Source: Undaria pinnatifida
Taxonomy: Eukaryota; Sar; Phaeophyceae; Laminariales; Alariaceae
Assembly (NCBI GenBank): GCA_012845835.1
Contig: JABAKD010000008.1
Coordinates: forward strand, 13,511,001 to 13,575,000
Direction: 5' to 3'
Length of the DNA: 64,000 nucleotides
In this document: in pieces, positions 23,201 to 35,200 of the stretch
Layout: the number at the start of each line of letters is the position of its first letter
How positions within the stretch are numbered: position 1 is the stretch's first letter
Notes under the pieces: generated by a model
Told to the model about the DNA's origin: nothing
The model's database searches: none
The model's input: only the letters and a program-made list of their open reading frames with translations
Translations under genes and position numbers: made by a program

Positions 23201-26200
23201 CAAGGGGACATCCCTTTCGGAAGGTTTTAACCACCAAAACAGTGAAGTGTAGACGTACCGTCAGTAGCACTCACGTCAGAGTCCTTGCCACACTCGCCCA
23301 GTTCCAACTCCTAAAATATTCATAGTCTAACCCCAACTGTTTCGTTCCCATGTCGGGACCGCGGCGGTGCTAGAACGGTTTTTAAGGTATCTTCGTTACG
23401 AGCAATACGGAATAAGGAGTACACGCCATAGACTTCACGGCTTGGGCTATAGCTTCGACAAAATGGTTTATGCCTTACACTTCAGCAGAAACACACATTA
23501 TTTCCTTCTTTTTTTTTGTCACACGTCTACTTTCCAGCTTCTGGACAAGCCGTGGTCACAGGCGTCGTCCCTTCTCCCCCCCGGTCCTTGCCTTCAATTT
23601 TTATCGCGCATAGGGTTCAGCAATCCCACTGCTCGTCGATTTTTCATCGAGAGTTGCTAACTCACGCTCTCGCGCTTTCCGCAAGTCAATTTGTGCACAA
23701 GAAAAAGCCCTAAACGATTTTATACGAGTATGCACTCGGCGGGGCTCGAACTCACGAAACTGACCTATACCAGGCTCGAGGATAACCTGATACGCCACCG
23801 GTTGCTACACATTATTTTTGTTGTATTATTTTTATTGTGTTTTTTCAACCATTTCACCCCAGTGACGTCATCAGGGGGCAGTCATCGGTATACTTCGTAT
23901 GGGTTAGGGTTAGGGTTAGTTCCATCCATGGAGAAAAACACAATAATGTAGGACACCCCACTTCAGCAACTCCTCATGGCATCGAAAATCTGAGACAAAG
24001 TTCCCACATGGTGAGGGGGGGGGGGGGGTATGGTTAGAACTGGTCTTTCAAGTCACGTATATTTTGGCCACTTCCATGAATTTACACCAATCCCTTCGTC
24101 TGTGACATACACATTGTAAGGACGGGTTATACGTACATCGTCGGGGTGTGTACTGGTGGGACAAGAGCTACCAGAGCAGGGAAAACACGGTATTCATCAC
24201 CCACCCAGGAAGAGTGCGTGCAGCAGCAGCAGCGGCAGCAGCAGCGGCAGCAGCCATCCCGTACTCCAGCAGCCCGGGCTACTTGCTTCAACCGATGCTG
24301 TAACTCAACAGTTCCCCAGCAGCACGGGCTATTTTGACAAAATTCGGGATATAGATACACAGCAGTAGCAGTTACGAGCACCAACTCTTCATTGCACCTT
24401 CATTCCGAGAAAAAATTGAGGCGGTCGGGGCTGCGACGGTTAAGGCGTCAAAAGTCCAGTTACATATTCCAACCATTTTGCCCAAGAATTGGCCAAAAGT
24501 TTTCACCACGGTATTGTACAGCAGCCCCTTCGCGAGGAGCCCCGTAGTTACCAAGAACCAGCCGATGGTTGTCTCGCTACCTCGGGGTTTTACATTGTCT
24601 CCGCTCTGCTACGAGACCACGGATGAATAGAACGAGCGGCCGGCGTATCTGGTACGACGCAGCTTGCAAAGGCGAGTATCGACCGTAAACTTATCGTATC
24701 GAACTCGCAGTTGACGTGTTCAGGATATTTATATAATTATATCTTGTTCTGCCGCTGTAGTTGCTGCTGTTCCGTCGTTTCCATAGCTGAAGCTCGAACC
24801 GTCGATCGTGAAAAATAACAAAATAATATTCAACTTGTTTGGGGTCCATGTACTGCCGTTGTCCCGCCTTAGCGCCGTACCCTTTAGTGCGACACCCCTG
24901 TATAGTGCGGTGATAATCGCGTTGTCACGGTCTCGCTCGTCCTGCAGACTAGTCCAATGCTGTACCATCCCCCAATTGTGCGAGGTCCCGCTTTAGTGTG
25001 GTCATCGTCGTCTGGCAAGGCACCGAACTAACGAGGAGAGGACACGACTGTATATAGACCCAAAACACGAGAAACGCGGTGTTATGATATCTAGGAACAG
25101 CATGCAACAAGTAAACGAGTGATCAGCATGCTATGCGCGAGCCGTATACAACCAATCCCTTAACATCGCACTCCGGACACAGTATACGTGCTGTATAGCG
25201 GCAAAACTGAACCCATTTAGACTCCCAACATCCCTCCTTGTGCTAACTTCACGTAAATTCGTCACCAAAAAGGGGTTCCAGTAGCGAAGGAGCCCCCCAA
25301 ATCCCTCCCTATACTAACTTTGAGTAAATTTGTCCCCCAAAAGGGGTTCCAGTAGTGAAGGAGCCCCAAAATGCCTTCCTATACTAACTTCAAGTAAATG
25401 TGTCCCCCAAAAGGGGTTCCCGTAGCGAAGGCGTTACTGGTAAGCATTCACGAGGCTCTTGAGCTCTACAACCCAAAACCTGTGCAGTAGTTTTCCCAAA
25501 ATAGTAGGATGTGGGATCGGGTTAAGCCGTACGTTTTCCCTCCGCGTCAGGTAATGTGGGATCGGGTTAAGCGTACGTTTTCCCTCCGCGTCACGTCCTA
25601 TTATATAAAAGTAGGATGTGGGATCGGATTCAGCCGTACGTTTTCCCTCCGCGTCAGGTTATGTGGGATCGGGTTAAGCCGTACGTTTCCCTCCGCGTCA
25701 AGATACCTGACGCGGAGGGAAACGTACGGCTTAACCCGATCCCACATCCTATTATTATAAGAAAACTACTATAGGAAAACAAGCAAGTAGTGCTGGAAAG
25801 CACAAATGGGGTTCTATTATAGAAATATTGGGAAGGTTCCGCATTCCATCATCAACCCTTTCCCAACTCGAGAATAATCCTGTTATAATCCCAAGTGTTT
25901 TGTCCCCATACGGGGAGTGCAGTGCTAAAGGGTTAAAATAGCCCCTTCAGCAATATTATTAGGCCGAAAAGCGCTGTAGTGGCTACTCCGATTTAAGAGC
26001 GCCCCGTGTCAAGCTGAAACAAGCGCTCTCAACTACACATTGCTCTTATCAGCAGTGGCAAATATATAGCTTCTAGTACAGGCGGGACATGCCGATTTGA
26101 CCGCTCGTAAGTCCCGAATGCTCTTATCCCGGGCGCTCTTAAATCCGGGTACCCACTGTATATAACCTCTATCGTAGCACGAGCCCACACTCCCTGGCCA

Positions 26201-29200
26201 GCAGCCCGGCCGGTTCGTGTGACCGTTACTTTTTTCGACAAACATCCCCCTCAACGCCCCAAAAACGTTGATACTATTAACCCTTTCGAGACAGAGGAAA
26301 AAAAAGACGAAAAAATGACGATTACGGCATCAGCCACCGCTGGTTGGCGATACAAAAAAACTGGTGCCCGAGCAACAACAAAGCAAAAAATAAAGACTCG
26401 TACGGGACGGGCGCAGAACGATCCTACTCGTGCTGCTTCGCGCTCACGCTACTGGTAGACGCTCGAAAAACATCGCCAGCATTGTTTTTTTTCGTCGCTA
26501 CCAGTACCATTACACGGGCCCCAAATAAGAGACATCAGGTACAAGCTACCAGCCAACAAGCAGCAGCAGAGCTTACCCCTTTTTCGACAACATGGTTGAC
26601 GCACACTGTGTACGAGACGAAGGGGGTTTCACCGTACAATGATTGGTTGTTGCGTTTCAGGGTTTCACCGTACAATGATTGGTTGTTGCGTTTCATTGGG
26701 TTGGGGTTGGGGTGCATGAAATTTGAAGAGTGTGTCAACCATGTTGTCGAAAAAGCGGTAGGAGAGGAGAGGAACCTTACCGCTCACTCGAGAAAATGGT
26801 TGACATACTACTTGAAGTATGTGTACCCTAACCCAACAGCCCTAACCCAATGAAACGCAACCAACCAATGTACGGTGAATCCCCCTTCGTCTCGTACACA
26901 GTGCGCGTCAACCATTTCTCGAGTAAGTGATAAACTCTACGGGGGAAGAGAGTCAAACGCCGATCGATGCGTCTTCCCAACGATCCAAACGAAACCGTAC
27001 ACAATTCCAAAGCTATTGTGTGTGCAATTTTCGTCGCGCTGCAATTATTAGTACTCGACAGCACTTGAGAACTTGGAAGTTGAATTTTTCAGGCCTCGAG
27101 TTCTCGACGAAAAACAAAACAACATGGCCTCTTGTGTGATGAGGATAGTCTAAGAGACGCCCTCCCTACCTCATCCCAACAGTCCCAGTCTGGCCACAAA
27201 TAAGATACTCTCAACTGGCCTCTCGCATACCCTGAATGTACATAATCTCGTAGACGGCAAAACAAAACTCGGGGGAAGGATAAAACTTCCTCGACGCGCA
27301 ATAGCCGACAACAGCTGGAGAATAGCCAATACTCGTAGCTTTTGTGAAAAGTAAAAACTGTCGGGTCGGCATACTCACGCATCCGTATACAACGTCAGCT
27401 TGCGCTGCTGTGCTAGTAAGAACGGGGATCGCCGTAAGGGACAGCTCGCGCTGTCGCTACCCCAGGAACTGAAGGACACGCCAGCAAACCAGCTGGATTG
27501 CGAATTCGCAAATTGGGTTGAATTGACACGTGTGTAAGACGTGGAGGTGTGGTGAGCTTAAGCCATATTATTTTATAAAAAATAGTTCAAGGACGTCAGC
27601 CGTGAGTTCGACGAATTTCAGGTCAATACTCATCTTTGCAAGCTGCGTCGTTATTCCCCATACTTCGGAGGATGAAGAAAAGAAAGAAAATAAAAAGTAA
27701 AAAATAACGGCGTGACCGTTATCGAATATCGATAATAAACCTGACTATTAATACTGCTGTTATTGAACTTTCCAAGCTGGCAGTGGCGCATCAGCCGTGG
27801 GAGATGAAGAAAAGAAAGAAAAGAAGAGAAAAAATATACGGCGCGAGTGCTTTCGATATCAAAGATCAATACCCAACTTAACCTCGTACCGCTGTTAAAC
27901 TTTTCAAGCTGCCCGTGGTGCATCCGCCGTAGTTTTTCTACTATTAGTACTACTGCTGTATACGATTTATTACCCACTGAGGATAAAGGACGCTGACTCC
28001 CACCCCTGAACGCTACCAGGGTCTGAAACATTGAAACAGCATTATTATAGCGGTTGAAGTTCGAGCAATTGCCCGTACCTAACCGCTGCTGCTGTCTGTT
28101 GAGCAGCAGTTCAGTCCAACCGTACTGCTTGCCCTGACGAACGAAAAGAGGTGCGAAGAACGGCGAGAGTGGTGCTACTGATACTCTAAAACTATCAAGT
28201 ATCACCCCGGAGGTTCATCGATCTACAAAATAACCCGTATAATATCACACCCATGACAACACCCCTCCCCTGTAAGTCGTACGATACGGTTATTTTCAGG
28301 CGGATTTGCTCGATCAGTCGGAGGTCACAAACGCCGAGCGATGTACCAGCCAGGGTACAGGTCTACGAAAACGTCTCGACGACATATTTCCGAAGCAAGC
28401 CACCATTGTAGTCTCGTGTACCTCGGAAAATCCTCCCACATGGGGGCGGTGGGGGGGTTATCTTGCGTGCTATACCGTGATGATATGAACTACCGGATAA
28501 CAAGCAGCAAGATAACACACCTCCAAGAAGAAGAACGCCAAACCAGATTATCTCGATGAACGGGGAAGCGCAAACGCCGAGCAACGCATCTTCTATGGAC
28601 AGATCTCGACGAAAAATATTGACGAAGCCGCCTTGTTCGTCGTGTGTTCCCCGCCGGTTAAGGATGAACTCGGCTTTGAAATTGTCCCACGGGATGTGTT
28701 TTCGTACTCTATACGTGGCATGTACGACGTACGTACGGGTGTATTCTCATACTCTACACGTGGTATATATACATAGTCTATACCTGGCGTAACTTTTGAG
28801 AAAAAAAAACACAACACATCAGCTGTGCGTGTGCTTTTTACCTCCAACTGAGTTTTCAATCAGTTTTCCACCCATCTCCACCCAGCACAACCAACCAGTG
28901 TTCGCGCCTATGCCTTGCAGAGCGAAAAAAAAATATGCACACCTAGGTGCGCATGTCGAAAAACCTTCATGCACACCGAGGTGCGCAATTAAGTCATGCA
29001 CACCTACCTATCTTCTTCTCGCACTCGTGGGCTCATAGTGCAAACACTTGATGTTAAATCCACGAGCAGTGGGATTGCTGAACCCTATGCGCCACAAACA
29101 GGGGGGAGAAGGAACAACACATGTGACCCCGGCTTGTCCAGAAGCTGGAAAGTAGAAGTGTGTGAAAAAAAAAGGGGGGGGGTGGGATCAGGGTGTGTAC

Positions 29201-32200
29201 ATACAAAAATTCAGTACGTTGGGTAGGGGTGCATGGGTTATGTACACCGCTAAGTGGGTATAATATATTTCGCCTTGAAGCGGTCACCTTTTCACCCTTT
29301 TCCTTTGGCAGACCGTACAACAAGTCAAGTCAACCTTGCACACGAGTGTGAGAGTAAGATAGGTAGGTGTGCATGACTTCGTTTTCTCTTTTTTTTCACA
29401 CACATCTACTTTCCAGCTTCTGGACAAGCCGTGGTCACAGGTGTCGTCCTTTCTTCCCCCCCGGTTATTGCCTTCAATTTTTATCGCGCATAGGATTCAG
29501 CAATCCCACTGCTCGTCGATTTTTCATCGAGTGTTGCTAACTCGCGCTCTCGCGCTTTCCGAAAGTCAACTTGTGCACATGAAAATGTCCCCACAAAAAA
29601 TTATACGAGTGTATTACAAGTATGCACTCGGGGGATTCGAACTCACGAAACTGACCTATACCATGCTCGAGGATAACCTGATACGCCACCGGGGCGACCG
29701 GCACTTATATGCGCACCTAACCGTGCACAAAAAAAAAACGCTCGTAGAGAGAGCCGAAATCGAAAATTGCGAATATTTTACTCGAAACTCATCTTCGCGT
29801 ACGTATACGGTACAAGATTCAATTCCAAAATCGGGAGCTCGTCGTCGTACATGTTGTGCCAAGGTCGCAGAGTATCATCTGCTCATACCGGCGGGATTCG
29901 AGACAGCGGTAAAATACGTCACACAATTTCTAAACTCAAAAAGCAACGGTTAGGTAACCACGCACTATCATTAGTACATACAAAACAAGTGCCTCTATGA
30001 ATAGGTACTCGTACGAGAAATGCATATTTCATAGATGCACATATACGGTACTTCATGTGTGTACGTCGTACAACGGTAGACTGCTTGTTTGGGAATGTCG
30101 AATAATTTGGAATAATATGTACACGTACTTCCACGGTACCAAAAGCCAGGTATTAATAGTAGTTGTTACAAAATATATATATATATATATATATTTTCAT
30201 TATCCTCGCTTTACTTTCCAGCTCAAAACGTAACATGTTTTTGCCCCTCAGCGATCTTCTGGACAAGAGCCGTGGTCACAGGTGTCTTCTCTACTCCCCC
30301 CCCGGCACGTGCCTATATTTCTATAGCGCATAGGGTTCAGCATTCCCCACTTTCCAGTTTTTCATGCTCGTCGATTTTCATCGAATTTTGCTGACTCACG
30401 ATCTCGCGCGTTATGGTAGTCATTATTTTACGCAAGAAAAGGACCCTGGGCAGACGAATCTGCACTTGGGATGATTCGAACCAGCATCATTGACTTTGTT
30501 TTAGAAGGGTGAGATTCACCTGCTACTCCACAGCACAGATGTCAGGCGACGGCACTTTGACCTCTTGATCGACGGCAATTTTCCATTAGTTTCCCTTGAC
30601 TGACGGCAAAATACTCTTAAATAGGTTTAGTCTAAAACGATCGGTTTGACATCCTTGACCGCTGGACGTTTTCCCATGATTGACCGTATGCTGACATCTT
30701 TGCTCCACAGGGGACGGCTTCTTCACACAACAAATAAACTCGCCTTATGATTACATCATCAAAATCAAGCGCTATACGAGTACGTGGTCACGAAGTAGGG
30801 ACAGGTTCCAGCGACTCTTTGAGAACGAGTTCGAAGGATACCCAAGGTATATACCTTCAAGCACATTACGCATGTATTCGTTCGTATACGTATGTCGTAG
30901 AATGTTACACAACCAAGCCAAGTTGAAACAGAAAATAACCTGGTTGGTCCAGCATTAACATGCATTGAAGCCCAACTGCTTCCCGGGGCCCCGAGCACGC
31001 AGGGCTCCCACAACGGGCCCCTTCAAATCGTCGGTTTTAAAAAATCCATCACAAACATCGTATCACTACTACGTAGTAGCATAGTGGTGGTCTCCTTTTA
31101 GTACCGGTAGGTGCCGGCCAACATTTCTTTTCTTCATTATTTTTATTCGGCGGATGGGGAAAAATAAAGCTCACCACACTTCCACGTGTTTTCATACACG
31201 TCGTGTGTCAATTTAACACTGACATCGCATCACAATACCATCACTACGTATTAGTATAATGGTGGTCTCCTTATAGTACCGAGTAGTGCCGGCCAACAAT
31301 ACAAATAATATACTTCGTTCCCCCTTGCCGCCTCGGTAAGGCATGCTGCGAAGCATGCCCTAGCAGGCTTGTAGCGAGAGTGGGGGGATCTTTCTGGCGG
31401 GTGTAAGGCCGGACTCACTCTCAAGGAGTGATACCTTCTTGCTGCTGCGTGTGGCCGCGAGGCTTAGGCGTGGCGGTAGAGTTGGGTCGTACGTGGTGCG
31501 TTAGGCATGGTCACCTACGATTCGCGCGTCTTTTTAGGCAGCAGCGGCGGAGCAGCAATGCTTAATCGGGATGCTCGTGCGCGGAGGCAGGCGCCAGCAC
31601 GAGCCACGCTACGGCGCAGTCTCGGTTTGCGTGGAGGGAACTGCGCCGGCAGGAGGCTGGATTCGACGACGAAGGAGGAGATCGACTGGCCGTCGACGGG
31701 CGGGGAAGAGACGGATTGAACTCTCCCTGAACGAGAATTTTTGTTTTCCAGATTAGCACCGCAAACTGCGTGGAGCATCTTGTTTTTTTTTGGAGGGGAG
31801 AGAAGGGGAACCGATTGGAATTGAGAGTGAACGAGAGCAAGTGCGAAGGAGCGGACCGAGTGAGCTAAGGCGATGAGGCGGCAACGGAGCACACAGCAGA
31901 AGGATGACACACGGAGACCCACGACCGGCACGCACATCATCATCATGAGAGCAGCGATCGTCCTTTTTTTTTCAGGGTTATTTTTACGAGGCAGTAGTAC
32001 AACATGTTACTTACGTCACTGATTTTTGTAGAGTTTGTAGAAGAGTTGTATACCCTTCACGGGGAACGACCCGCCGCAATTTTCAATTTTCAAGCACGGG
32101 CGTCGTAGCTGCGCTGCAACCTGTCAAATAACTCGGGAAGGAGGGGCGATCATTGACATCTGTACTGTGGTTTTTGGTTCCATTGCTCTTGTTTCACTGC

Positions 32201-35200
32201 ATGCCGCGGGTCGTCACTCTGACAGCACTCCAGACAGCAGGCGCGTTCGTCTATACTCACGATTACCGTGCGGTTCGTAGGGTGCAGGCAGCCCAACCGC
32301 TGTAGTTTGTAGCCGCGAGTTGGTTAGTTGTGCGAACGGAGGAACTCTACGTATGCTGTAGTTGAGTGGATACCCGCGGCCATGTGAGTTCAGTTTGCAC
32401 ATTTGGACTTTTTCATTTGTGCTTCTTTTTCCGTATCGTGCGTTTTTAGGCGGGAAAGCGTAGTATTTCCCGGACGAATTTTGATTTCCCTTGGTTTTTT
32501 GGGATCTTTCTAGGGCTCCAGCACCTTCGTGTGACCACGGACTCCAGATTTTTGACAAGAGTTAATGTGAGAAAACAACAATAACCAAAGTATACTGAAC
32601 ACTAGACGCTGACCGGCATTATTGGGTATACTACCGATACACAGCAGTAGCAGTAAAGTACTGCGGTCAAATATTAACAAGACTAGTATGGTCTAGGTAC
32701 GAAAAAAATCCTGTCGTGTAACATGTGCGGGGTTCGTTCGACACCCCCCGAACTCAACCACCCAAAGCCCTGAACCCCAAAACGCACCCCGCCATTTTTG
32801 GGTGTCCTACATTACTGCCGTATTGTTCCCAAACAACCATGGAACTCACGCAAATCCTAACCCTAACCCATAGGAAATACCGCTAAAATTGCCCCCGGAT
32901 GACGTCACTGGGATGAAATTGACAAAAAACACAATAAATTCCATCACTGACTTCGGGAGGGGGAGGGGTTATTGTGTGTGTTGCATTGAATTGATATTAC
33001 CACTCATCTATTATACATCCAGCACAACCAGTGTCCGTGCCGACATCTCCTCGTAGCGACGAGCTCTGCGGTCACAATCTAATGACAGATATACATCACT
33101 GCGATTAAATACAGGTGATGCACGAAGGCAATGGATACAAACGCAATGAGACGGATACGGGGGGGCGGGACATATCAAGCCAGCACATCCATCAGACTAC
33201 GCGCAAGGCAAGAGGAAATAACAATAAAGAAAAACTAATCATTACAAGGGGGGGGGGGTAGTAGTATGATCTGGTCCGAGTCGTGCGTGCGCGGCTGTGC
33301 GGGTTCTCAAGGGCTATGGAGTATACGACGGCAACGAAGAGCATTCCCTTTTTGATCGTCATAGCCCACAGCTTCTGGGGGCAAGGTAAGAGAGCTTATG
33401 TACACGAGACAATACAGGCCAAGACGAGACAAGACAAGAAAATGCAATACGACGCAAAACGAGACAGGCGCAAGTCGACGCCAGACAACAAAAAAGACAC
33501 AAACTACCCTGGTATGTATTTTTAATCATAGCAAAACCAGTACAGGTCAAGAGCAAGTCAGCAAGTCAAGGTGAAGGCTACTCCAAAAAGAAATCAACGA
33601 CTGGTTCAATAACAACACCGGTCTCTCGTTCTCCCTGTTCTTGCTGTTGATGTTTTCACATTAACTCGCACAATCAAGTCCGTGGTCACAGGGCAGGCTC
33701 CAGTCACTCTGGAGTGGAGGAATATCCCACGGAAAAAAATCACAAACATGACCAAAAGTGATACACGATTACATCACACTCTCTCTTTTTTTTTCGCATA
33801 CTTCTACTCTCCAGGTTCTGGACAAGCCGTGGTCACAGGTGTCGTCCCTTCTCCCCCCCGGTTCTTGCCTTCAATTCTTATCGCGCATAGGGTTCAGCAA
33901 TCCCACTGCTCGTCGATTTTCATCGAGTATCTCCCAATGTCTCGGTGGTTCTACGCGGGTGGCGATCAACTGCCTGCTTCATGGCAGGGGGGGGTGCAGG
34001 GGTGGCGATGGTGGTTGCGGTAGGCGTGGTGGTGGAGGTGGCCCGGGTAGGGGGGGGAGGAGGGGGGGAGGAGGGTTTCTCGCCAAGACCGGCTCTATTT
34101 ACGACGACTACAGCTGTGTCTTGTGGGCAGGCATGTGCCGCGCAGTTACAGCAACTGCCGCCACGCAGCGGGAAAAAAAAGAAATGCCCGGTAAATAGTC
34201 AAAACCTGACAAAAACAAAAAAGAAAAGTAATCAAGAATTTACCAGGCTACGTAATCCCACGTGCGTATGATGTGCATCAGCTGGTACGCATGCCGGCCT
34301 GTCTCTCTGACTGGTGACTCAGACGGTGCCCGCTGGACGCCTCAAACTTCAAGTTTCGAACTCGACGAAACTCTATGATACCATGAACACAACGAACGGG
34401 CAAAACAGGAACAGAAAACAAAACAAAAAACACCGCAAACAGACAAGGCACCCAAGCAGTCGTCACCCTTCGGTACTAAATCACATCATACGTACGATAT
34501 GACACGACATATACGAAATACGATTACCGTATATGACAGCAGTGTATACAGTGAATTGTAACTGCTGTAACACCCCCCTTGGGATGACATGCTGAGCCGG
34601 TTTCCTCCGAAAACAGCGCGGCACGAATAACACAACAACGGCGGTGGCGGCTGTGGGAGGATGTCGTCCAGATCTTTCCATATATTCGTCCCTCGGGGTT
34701 TAGACTCTACCGGTTGGTCGTCGAGAAATCGGCACACGAAACTCGTCCGAGGGGGGGTGTGCCATACACCGCCACATACGGGGTAGTAGACGAAAAGTAG
34801 TAGTAACCTCATCTATACCACGCAGGGAGATACAACAAGGACGGCAAGACGGGTAAGAAATGGCGCATGTCACACGCAGCTTCAAGGATGCGTGTTTTTC
34901 TTTGGACGGATAAAAAATGGCGCATGCCACGCAGCTTCAAGGATGCGTGTTTCCTCACTTCTTGGAAATAAACAAAATCAGGCAAACACCCTGTTCAGTT
35001 TTTCGTATTTTTTTCCCTATTTCCTCTCATTCCAGGAAAAAAGGCATCATTTTTGGGCGGGGACAAAAAATTATCATCCCCGGGTGGTCCATGCACTACA
35101 TCGAGCACGAGAATACGATTCGTTCAGGCCTCTGGGCAGTCATTTTCAGTAAATTTTCACTTTTCACAGTAGTGGCAGGGGAGAATGCGAATTCCTGAGT

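Noticed and set aside
23700-23810. True tRNA gene
   Set aside because: B-box and A-box sequences are present, but the acceptor stem does not pair, there is no clean anticodon arm, and the same unit is joined to the same body at several loci: it is a SINE head.
31320-31960. LTR retrotransposon leader
   Set aside because: No matching second LTR, primer-binding site or polyprotein could be found in the window.
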